This document shows positions 18,809 through 25,637 of a stretch of 64,000 bases of DNA, piece by piece (within the stretch, counting starts at the first letter, position 1; the number at the start of each line of letters is the position of its first letter). Where the stretch lies: positions 1 through 64,000 of the forward strand of contig OY763926.1 in NCBI GenBank assembly GCA_963667715.1, written 5' to 3'. The translations under genes were made by a program, and so were the position numbers. The DNA comes from JAFGDI01 sp963667715. GTDB taxonomy: Bacteria; Planctomycetota; Phycisphaerae; Sedimentisphaerales; SM23-30. Below the pieces are notes generated by a model. The model worked only from the letters and a program-made list of their open reading frames with translations, had not been told where the DNA came from and ran no database searches.

Positions 18809-20251
18809 ATGGGTGCTTTTTCTGGTGACAGTTTTACCCAGTCAGTCGAACGACGTATGAAAGAATGGCAGGACCACCGCGAGTCTGACGGACATAAGCT
18901 AAGCGATGGTGCCAGGATCAATTATATTACACTTAGCAGACAGCTAGGTGCCGGTGGCGAAGAAGTTGCTGACGAACTAGCCAAACAGATGGGCTGGAGC
19001 GTTTTCGACAAGAGAATAGTAAACTTCATGGCCGAGAATTTCGGTGTACACGCTGATGTTCTTGAGACAGTTGACGAACGTACCAGAGGCTGGATCGAAG
19101 ATTCTATAAGCATGTTCTTTTCAAATAAAAAAGGCAGCGAACATCTCGACCAGTACAGCTATTACAAACACCTGATCGAAGCACTACTCGTTATAGCCCA
19201 GCATGGTCGGGCGATTATCGTTGGACGTGCTGCCGGACAGGTGCTGCCTCGCGACCATGGTCTGAGCGTCAGAATAACTGCACCATTTGAGGTTAGAGCT
19301 GAACGAGTAGCGGCCCAAAATAAGATTAAGGTCTCTGAGGCTCGTGAGATCGTTAAGAAAGCTGACGATAATCAGAAAAAGTTCGTTAAGGACTTCCTCT
19401 GGAAAGATGCCTTTGACCTGCATTCTTTCGACCTGATATTTAATACTGAAAAGCTATCTCCAGCTTCTGTCGCCAAGCTCATATGGCGTTCATTTGACCA
19501 GCGGATCGAAAGCAAGATACAACAGCTGGAAATGATCGAGCGCGGAATCGACATTGACGAATTTGTGACCAAGCAGATCGAGGCGTGGGACAAAGAAGCC
19601 GACGGCAAACAAAGCCAGCCGCTGATCAAACTGGAAGATGGCTGTCATATTGATTATGTAACGATCGGTCGTGACCTTGGTGGTGGTGGTGCATATATCG
19701 CGCAACAGCTAGCCAAAGATATCGGCTGGGATCTGTACGACCGTGAGATTCTGAACTATATGTCAGAGAACATGAATGTTCATATAAAGACCTTGGAATC
19801 GGTTGACGAAAAGACCAGCAGCTCAATCATGGAGATGCTTACCAATGTGTTCAGCTCCAAAGAGAAAATTGCACGCAAGGAATTTCTGAAACAGTTGGGC
19901 GAAACACTCATGGTTATCGGGAAACATGGAACCGCAGTTATCCTTGGTAGGTCGGCCGGTTTGTTCATGCCTCGCGAAAGAGGTCTGAGCGTATTTATTA
20001 CCGCACCATTTGACCTGCGAGCAAAACGTATGACTTTGGTGAATAATGTTTCGCTTGACGTTGCTAAATCCCAGGTTAAAAAAGCTGATAAAGAATTATA
20101 TAACTTCACTAAAGAATTTGTCGGACAGGATATCCATAATGCCGAGTTGTATGACATTGTCTGCAATACCGAAAAAATCATGCCGGATTCCTTTGCAAAG
20201 ATCATTCGTCGTACTCTCGAACAGAGAAGTATCGAAGAGTCTAATATATAA
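18809..20251 (+). CDS. tandem cytidylate kinase-like domain protein
   Basis: A 480-residue protein made of two homologous halves (about residues 36-235 and 270-470), each like the cytidylate kinase-like family (PF13189 type). Each half repeats the same landmarks: a nucleotide loop (SRQLGAGGEEVA; GRDLGGGGAYIA), WSVFDKRI / WDLYDREI, ESVDE-type turn, an IVGRAAG / ILGRSAG strand, and RITAPFEVRAERV / FITAPFDLRAKRM. The loops lack the Lys of a classical Walker A, as is common in this family, so real kinase activity is uncertain. The start has a GGAG ribosome site. Fusion of two copies implies an internal pseudo-dimer. Confidence 0.85.
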   Translation: MGAFSGDSFTQSVERRMKEWQDHRESDGHKLSDGARINYITLSRQLGAGGEEVADELAKQMGWSVFDKRIVNFMAENFGVHADVLETVDERTRGWIEDSISMFFSNKKGSEHLDQYSYYKHLIEALLVIAQHGRAIIVGRAAGQVLPRDHGLSVRITAPFEVRAERVAAQNKIKVSEAREIVKKADDNQKKFVKDFLWKDAFDLHSFDLIFNTEKLSPASVAKLIWRSFDQRIESKIQQLEMIERGIDIDEFVTKQIEAWDKEADGKQSQPLIKLEDGCHIDYVTIGRDLGGGGAYIAQQLAKDIGWDLYDREILNYMSENMNVHIKTLESVDEKTSSSIMEMLTNVFSSKEKIARKEFLKQLGETLMVIGKHGTAVILGRSAGLFMPRERGLSVFITAPFDLRAKRMTLVNNVSLDVAKSQVKKADKELYNFTKEFVGQDIHNAELYDIVCNTEKIMPDSFAKIIRRTLEQRSIEESNI

Positions 20252-20290
20252 TATCTGGCATATACGATATTAAGTGTAAAGTTTTAACAC

Positions 20291-20320
20291 TTGACTTTAG
20301 TGCGGCAAATCTGTTATTAT
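20291..20320 (+). promoter_or_regulatory. promoter of the cobalamin riboswitch transcript
   Basis: TTGACT (20291-20296) and TATTAT (20315-20320) with an 18-bp spacer stand just before the riboswitch, giving a start near 20327. Confidence 0.55.
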
Positions 20321-20349
20321 TATGCCGTTGACAATTGAATATATTTTTT

Positions 20350-20506
20350 AGTGGCATAAAATGCCTTAAAAGGGAAGACGGTTAAATTCCGTCGCGGTCC
20401 CGCCGCTGTAATCGATGACGAAATACCAAACCACGTCACTGTCTGAAATAAGATGGGAAGGCCAGGTAGATTAGGATGACTCGTAAGCCAGAAGACCTGC
20501 TGAAAT
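20350..20506 (+). ncRNA. cobalamin (B12) riboswitch aptamer
   Basis: The conserved core elements of the class occur in order: AGGGAA (from 20371), GGTTAAATTCC, GCGGTCCCGCCGCTGTAA (20395-20412), a GTCACTG element (20435-20441), GATGGGAAGGCC (20452 on) and finally the B12 box AAGCCAGAAGACCTGC (about 20485-20500). It is followed by an intrinsic terminator at 20598-20632, so adenosylcobalamin or a relative would be expected to stop transcription before the PEP-CTERM gene that starts at 20708. Aptamer limits are approximate. Confidence 0.93.
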
Positions 20507-20597
20507 ATTAACGCTAATATGACTTCGCGGATTGAGTCGCAGGCACCTTGCATAGAAATGTATCTATCCAGATATTTATAATTTATGTCTACCAAAG

Positions 20598-20632
20598 CCT
20601 CATACTCCAACCTGAAGTATGAGGTTTTTTTT
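20598..20632 (+). terminator. intrinsic terminator of the cobalamin riboswitch expression platform
   Basis: CCTCATACT (20598-20606) pairs with AGTATGAGG (20616-20624), followed by eight T. It sits between the aptamer and the only downstream gene, as expected for transcriptional attenuation. Confidence 0.85.
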
Positions 20633-20707
20633 ATTGCCCAATATCTGCTGATAAGATCAAGCTGATGTTAACGCTTGAACATAAATAATATGCAAAGGAA
20701 TATAATA

Positions 20708-21541
20708 ATGAAAATGAAATTAACTGCTGTAGTACTTACAGCTATGATGGTTATGATTAACAGTTCTGCTCTGTGCAGCTCGCTTGTCTCTACTTTTGAA
20801 GAAGTGCCTCTTTCTGCTAATAGCCATATGGGCGGTACCGGAGTTGATGCTGATGGCTTTGAAAGCGGAAGTGCATATTACGATTATGGCTTAAACAGCT
20901 ATGGCTTCTGGCATGGTTTTGCATATTCAAATATGACCGATATGACAACTGGTAATTATTTAAATGATTTCAGTGCCTATATTGATGGGGCAGAAAATAA
21001 TGCCAGCGGTAATCAATACTGTGTTTGCTATACTGATATGTATGCAGGAGGAATACCAAGCATTTCTCTTACCGGCGAGCTATATGATTCAACACTAGAT
21101 GGAATGTGGATCACCAATACTACATACGCTTACCTGACCATGCTAAATGGTGACGGCTGGTCTGCAAAACCATTTGGCGGTGCCGACGGCAATGATCAGG
21201 ATTATTTTAACCTGGCGATCAAAGGCATAACCGAAAGTGGTGAGAACCAACAGATCATTGATTTCAAACTGGCAGACTTCACTTTTGCAGATAACAGTCT
21301 GGACTACATTATCTCTGAATGGACCTGGGTAGACCTCAGCTCTTTGGGTGATATTATTGGAGTTGAATTCATTCTCACATCAAGCGATAATCATCCTGAA
21401 TATGGCATGAACACACCTGCTTACTTTGCATTTGATAATTTCAACAGCAGCCAGTTTGACGTTCCGGCAGTTCCTGAGCCAGCCTCAATATTGCTGATGA
21501 TCTCTGGTGCTGCGATTAGTCTTAGAAGAACGAAAAAGTAA
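20708..21541 (+). CDS. DUF4465-like exported protein with PEP-CTERM sorting signal, under B12 riboswitch control
   Basis: A 277-residue secreted protein. The ATG at 20708 follows AAAGGAA and opens a clear signal peptide (MKMKLTAVVLTAMMVM..., cleavage near residue 22-26). The body has GFWHGFAYSN, NGDGWSAKPFGG and GMNTPAYFAFDNF stretches that match my memory of the DUF4465 family. The C-terminus carries VPEPAS, a hydrophobic segment and a basic RRTKK tail: a PEP-CTERM exosortase signal, here implying anchoring or processing at the cell envelope. Being the first gene after a cobalamin riboswitch points to a role in capture of cobalamin or a related corrinoid; this is inference. An earlier TTG at 20675 is in frame but lacks a ribosome site. 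Confidence 0.85.
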   Translation: MKMKLTAVVLTAMMVMINSSALCSSLVSTFEEVPLSANSHMGGTGVDADGFESGSAYYDYGLNSYGFWHGFAYSNMTDMTTGNYLNDFSAYIDGAENNASGNQYCVCYTDMYAGGIPSISLTGELYDSTLDGMWITNTTYAYLTMLNGDGWSAKPFGGADGNDQDYFNLAIKGITESGENQQIIDFKLADFTFADNSLDYIISEWTWVDLSSLGDIIGVEFILTSSDNHPEYGMNTPAYFAFDNFNSSQFDVPAVPEPASILLMISGAAISLRRTKK

Positions 21542-21625
21542 AACAATATTCTCCCCGTGATCACTACTGGTTAAGCTTCTCGATTCCCCCTTTACAAAAT
21601 ACCAGTAGCAAGGTTGATCACAAAA

Positions 21626-21664
21626 AAAGAGCCGTGATAATTACTTCACGGCTCTTTACTTTTT
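21626..21664. terminator. bidirectional terminator
   Basis: Perfect 12-bp arms AAAGAGCCGTGA (21626-21637) and TCACGGCTCTTT (21646-21657), with T-runs reading outward on both strands. It serves the convergent DUF4465 and response-regulator genes. Confidence 0.85.
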
Positions 21665-21684
21665 AAAATAACTGTAATCTTATA

Positions 21685-22101
21685 TTATGTTACCGGCTCA
21701 CTATCACCTTTCATAAGGCTGAGTTTTACCAGTTCATCAAGCAAAGATTTTTTATCAATAGGCTTGATAAGAAAACTTTCACAACCGCCTTTGAAGGATT
21801 GCAATATTGTTCTTTTATCATCCATTGCTGTTGTCATAATAATTTTCACGCCGTCGAGGCCGTGGATTCCATTTTCAGCTTCCAAAGTTCTTATCCTCTG
21901 CAACGTTTCCTGACCATCCATCTCCGGCATCATAACATCGAGGCAAATAAGATCATACCGGTTTGAATTCTGCATCGACTTTGCAAACATTTCAACTGCC
22001 ACAAGCCCACTTTCTGCTATATCTACCTCTCCATAAGGCTTAAGTAGATTAAACATATACTTACTGTTTATTACGTTGTCCTCAACAACTAAAGTTCGCA
22101 T
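21685..22101 (-). CDS. stand-alone response regulator receiver (CheY-like)
   Basis: A 138-residue single-domain receiver. The start at 22101 is set by an excellent GAGGTGA ribosome site; a longer frame to 22224 has none. Phosphorylation residues are in place: Glu7/Asp8 (VVEDN), the acceptor Asp55 (LDVMMPEMDG), a Thr in the TTAMDD stretch and Lys113 (LIKPID). No output domain is attached, so it must act through a partner. No histidine kinase gene is adjacent. It is converged upon by the riboswitch-controlled gene and diverges from the flavoprotein gene at 22255. Confidence 0.87.
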   Translation of the reverse strand: MRTLVVEDNVINSKYMFNLLKPYGEVDIAESGLVAVEMFAKSMQNSNRYDLICLDVMMPEMDGQETLQRIRTLEAENGIHGLDGVKIIMTTAMDDKRTILQSFKGGCESFLIKPIDKKSLLDELVKLSLMKGDSEPVT

Positions 22102-22254
22102 AATCACCTCGCTTGTAACATCTCGCTGAATACTCTTGTTTACTAGTCTATTATCGCATCGACACAGAATAGATATATCTGAAACGAAACTGAAAACTAT
22201 CATCATATTTATCTTCTCAGACACATAAACTTTGAATTGACATACAATTAAATT

Positions 22255-22878
22255 ATGAGTTATAATTATTTTCTGACCATGACAAATAAACCGTTAAACA
22301 TTATAGGACTAGCTGGCAGCCCAAGAGCAAACAGCAATTCAACAACTCTACTGAAATCATTCATAGATGGAGCCGCCAGCCAGGGAGCTTTGTGTCAGAT
22401 AATTAAGCTTGCCGAAATGGATATTAAACCATGTATCCATTGTGACTGCTGCTGCAACACTGGCAGATGTGTGTTTAATGATGATATGGTCAATATTTAT
22501 GGACAGCTAAAAAACGCTGATGTCATCGCGTTCTCATCACCCATATATTTCATGGGGCTTTGTTCTCAGCTGAAACTTCTAGTTGATCGCTGCCAGGCAT
22601 TCTGGGCCTATCGAAATACCACCGGCCAATCCATTATTCCACCATCAGATATCGCTGGCCGAAAAGGTATCTTTATTGCTACTGGTGCCAGAAATACCAA
22701 GTCTGTTTTTGCCGGCGTACAAGTAACTATGAGGTGGGTATTCGACTCGCTAGACTGCGAATTTCTCGAACCTATCCTTGTCGGCAATTGCGAAAATGCC
22801 GGCGATATAAAAAATATGCCAGAAACTACCCGTCAGGCTTATGACCTTGGCGTTACCATCAGTAAGTCCTATAAATAA
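22255..22878 (+). CDS. NAD(P)H-dependent FMN reductase / iron-sulfur flavoprotein-like protein
   Basis: A 207-residue flavodoxin-fold protein of the multimeric WrbA-like/ISF type (COG0655 kind). GLAGSPRANSNS near residue 18 is the FMN phosphate loop, and PCIHCDCCCNTGRCVFNDDM near residues 60-80 is the Cys cluster seen in this family, which in iron-sulfur flavoproteins can hold a 4Fe-4S cluster. SPIYFMGLCSQLK near residue 95 is the second FMN-contacting loop. An ATG at 22279 is an alternative start. The substrate is unknown; such proteins are common in anaerobes and in redox-stress responses. Confidence 0.84.
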   Translation: MSYNYFLTMTNKPLNIIGLAGSPRANSNSTTLLKSFIDGAASQGALCQIIKLAEMDIKPCIHCDCCCNTGRCVFNDDMVNIYGQLKNADVIAFSSPIYFMGLCSQLKLLVDRCQAFWAYRNTTGQSIIPPSDIAGRKGIFIATGARNTKSVFAGVQVTMRWVFDSLDCEFLEPILVGNCENAGDIKNMPETTRQAYDLGVTISKSYK

Positions 22879-23032
22879 CAATCACCCACATATCCGGTTT
22901 CATTACCTGACTAGCACATCTATAAATATTCACTAAGCTTTTTAATAATAAAGCTTAACAGAGATTCAACCGATATTTTTACTGAAGAAACTGCGCGTAA
23001 GGCAGGTACTATATTATCATAGATAGGAAATT

Positions 23033-24298
23033 ATGCTTAAAGTTCCAATAGAACATGCCGAGCCGGGAATGATCCTGGCCCGCCCAATAGCTAACCCAGA
23101 GAAGCTTGACCATACACTCTTGAAGTCCGGCTACGAACTTGAAGGTGATAAAATATCACGGTTAAGGTCATTGGGCATAAACACAGTGTGGATAAATTAT
23201 CCAGGACTGGATTTCCTGGATGAAATGCTCGACCCAAAAGTTATCTCCGAACAGCAGGAACTATACAGCTCTCTCAAAGATAACTTTGATGATGCACAGC
23301 AGGAATCGTTAAACGATATAGATTATAAGCCGTACGTGGAACAAATGAGAAATCTGTTTCACAGCCTTATGAATAATAATAATATATCATCTGCTTTCAT
23401 TACCGAACTTCAAGGACAATCAAACGATATATTCCGCCATTGCACTGCGGTTGCCTCAATGGCTTTGCTCATTGGACTGAGAAGTGAAAACCAGCTATTA
23501 AGAGCCAGGCCAAATATGGCACCAATCCAAGCTCGAGATCTAACCTCACTCGGAACCGGATGCCTGCTCCATGATATGGGAAAAATAGCATTACCAGAAG
23601 AAGTTCAACAGTTTCATATTTCTGCAATGGACCTTGGGACACCAGAATGGCAATCACATACTGAAGTTGGTTATGACATGCTCAAGGCCGGCCTTGATCC
23701 GGTGGCCGCACAAGTTATAGTAAACCATCACCAACATTATGACGGCAGCGGTTTCCCAAAACGTAAACAGCTTAACGGAGCGGGTGCCCCGTTCTTCACA
23801 TTAAAAGGCAATGAAATCCATATTTTCTGTAGAATTGCCTGTATCGCTAACTACTTTGATACGTTTCGCTTTCTACCTGACGGAAGACTGGCACCAACTA
23901 TAGTTGCACTTAAAAGAATGAAAAAGGCAGGTTATGCCAACTGGTTTGATCCTGAGATATATAAAATATTTACAACTGCTATGCCGGCATTTAGTCCGGG
24001 CGAGCAGGTTATGTTAAACGATGGTAGAAATGTAGTTGTCGTTTCCGTTAATGATGATTATCCATGCCAACCAGTAGTCAGACCTGTTGATCTTAACAAC
24101 GCTCTTTCTCCTGAAGCAAAAGAACAAAAGGAAAAACAGCCTGTTCCAGAAGATCAACCGCCGCAAACAAAAGAGAAGACAGAAGAAGAAAATCAGGAAG
24201 AAAAAGATCCAGCCTCAAATGATATTGACCTGTCACAAGATTCCAGGTACTTTATCCAGAAGGTTGGCGATTTTGATGTAAGTAAGTTTTTACACTAA
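23033..24298 (+). CDS. HD-GYP domain cyclic-di-GMP phosphodiesterase-like protein
   Basis: A 421-residue protein with an N-terminal DUF3391-like segment (MLKVPIEHAEPGMILARPI...) and an HD-GYP domain from about residue 125 to 330. Metal-binding landmarks are LLHDMGKIALPEE (near 183) and NHHQHYDGSGFP (near 235); the name-giving GYP is GFP here and the usual Glu of HHE is Gln. Activity against cyclic di-GMP is therefore likely but not certain. The last 70 residues are a Glu/Lys/Gln-rich low-complexity stretch ending in a short conserved-looking tail. AGGAAATT precedes the ATG. A second HD-GYP protein is encoded at 56709-58121. Confidence 0.87.
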   Translation: MLKVPIEHAEPGMILARPIANPEKLDHTLLKSGYELEGDKISRLRSLGINTVWINYPGLDFLDEMLDPKVISEQQELYSSLKDNFDDAQQESLNDIDYKPYVEQMRNLFHSLMNNNNISSAFITELQGQSNDIFRHCTAVASMALLIGLRSENQLLRARPNMAPIQARDLTSLGTGCLLHDMGKIALPEEVQQFHISAMDLGTPEWQSHTEVGYDMLKAGLDPVAAQVIVNHHQHYDGSGFPKRKQLNGAGAPFFTLKGNEIHIFCRIACIANYFDTFRFLPDGRLAPTIVALKRMKKAGYANWFDPEIYKIFTTAMPAFSPGEQVMLNDGRNVVVVSVNDDYPCQPVVRPVDLNNALSPEAKEQKEKQPVPEDQPPQTKEKTEEENQEEKDPASNDIDLSQDSRYFIQKVGDFDVSKFLH

Positions 24299-24343
24299 TA
24301 ATAGATCTATAAAATAACGAGTGAAAATATATAAGGATTAATA

Positions 24344-24901
24344 ATGAATATTACCGAACTGGGTATTAACGGAGTACTATTATTTGAGCCAAGAGTTTTT
24401 GAAGACAACCGTGGCTTCTTCCTGGAAACATTTAATAGTGAACGTTACACCCAAAGTGGTATTCAGCGTCCATTCATACAGGACAATCACTCATACTCTT
24501 CTAAAGGAACCGTTCGTGGTCTTCATTATCAGCTGACTCAGCCACAGGGTAAACTTGTATATTGTGTCACTGGCGAAATTTTTGATGTGGCTGTTGATAT
24601 CAGACGCGGCTCGCCAACATTTGGTAAATGGGTAGGTGCGATCCTATCTCGCGAGAATCATCGCCAGCTATTTGTACCAGAAGGCTTCGCTCATGGTTTT
24701 TGTGTACTAAGCGATACAGCAGATGTAATGTATAAGTGTACAGATCTATATAAACCTGGCGACGACTATGGTATTGCCTGGAATGATCCAGAGATAAATA
24801 TCGAATGGCCTATGGCGGTTGAAGATGCGATTCTATCTGAAAAGGATCTTAAAAACCCGAACCTTTCAGAAGCAGACCTTAACACACTACCAACTATATA
24901 A
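24344..24901 (+). CDS. rfbC: dTDP-4-dehydrorhamnose 3,5-epimerase
   Basis: A 185-residue RmlC-type cupin that epimerises dTDP-4-keto-6-deoxyglucose at C3 and C5 on the way to dTDP-L-rhamnose. The catalytic His61 (VRGLHYQ), Lys70 (QPQGK), Tyr130 (DVMYKC) and the conserved NDP turn (Asp148) are visible, and FVPEGFAHGF is the family signature. The other rhamnose genes (rfbA, rfbB, rfbD) are not in the window. It would feed the glycosyltransferase cluster at 0.4-11 kb. The ATG has an AAGGATT ribosome site. Confidence 0.95.
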   Translation: MNITELGINGVLLFEPRVFEDNRGFFLETFNSERYTQSGIQRPFIQDNHSYSSKGTVRGLHYQLTQPQGKLVYCVTGEIFDVAVDIRRGSPTFGKWVGAILSRENHRQLFVPEGFAHGFCVLSDTADVMYKCTDLYKPGDDYGIAWNDPEINIEWPMAVEDAILSEKDLKNPNLSEADLNTLPTI

Positions 24902-24929
24902 TATCATACATAGACACGAGCTATGACCA

Positions 24930-25637
24930 CTACGAATGGTTAATAGTATTTTTCAATTTGAATAATTCTCTAAACGCTTTGAGAATAACTTTGATATTAC
25001 CGCCAGTTGGCTGACCGAACCTGCGAGGATAATGTGACACGCCGCACTGCACCATAGTGCGTCCGGCTTTCTTTGCACGGGCGAGAACTTCAGTATCGAT
25101 AAGAGCGCCCTGGCTAACCAGTTCCATGCTGTCAAAAATACTGCGACGGTATAATTTAAATGCACAATCAATATCCCTGAGCCCAAGACCAAAGAGAAAG
25201 TTAACTAACATCCCCCAGGCTTTTCCGTTTAGCTTGCGGACAATATTATCTTTGCGATCCTTGCGATAGCAAGTGACAATATCATAGTCAGCGGCAAGGT
25301 GAGTAATGTCTTTGATCTCTGCAATATCAAACTGGCAATCGCCGTCCGTATAAAATACCCATTCCTTACTGGCTGCCCTAAAACCGCTTTGCAGGGCCAT
25401 ACCATAACCAGAGTTCTGTTCATGATGAACAACTTTTACCTGAGAATACTTTTCAGCCAGAGAATCTGCAACCGCTGCGGTGTTATCTGAGCTGCCGTCA
25501 TTAACTATGATTAGCTCGAAGTCATCAGTGACCTCAGGGATGACAGCCATAGCATTTGTAACTAACGTCACGATATTTTCCTGTTCATTATAACAAGGAA
25601 AAAATACTGACAGACTTTTTATGATGGAATTTACCAT
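24930..25637 (-). CDS. GT2 polyprenyl-phosphate glycosyltransferase (DPM1-like, no membrane anchor)
   Basis: A 235-residue GT-A enzyme: SVFFPCYNEQENI at the start, IVNDGSSDNT near residue 43 and the metal site FYTDGDCQFD near residue 95. It ends without transmembrane helices, like the short DPM1 class that loads a sugar on polyprenyl phosphate. Its first codons overlap the upstream 829-residue membrane protein gene by 7 bp. This is the second GT2/GT-C pair in the window, after 462-3705. Confidence 0.85.
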   Translation of the reverse strand: MVNSIIKSLSVFFPCYNEQENIVTLVTNAMAVIPEVTDDFELIIVNDGSSDNTAAVADSLAEKYSQVKVVHHEQNSGYGMALQSGFRAASKEWVFYTDGDCQFDIAEIKDITHLAADYDIVTCYRKDRKDNIVRKLNGKAWGMLVNFLFGLGLRDIDCAFKLYRRSIFDSMELVSQGALIDTEVLARAKKAGRTMVQCGVSHYPRRFGQPTGGNIKVILKAFRELFKLKNTINHS

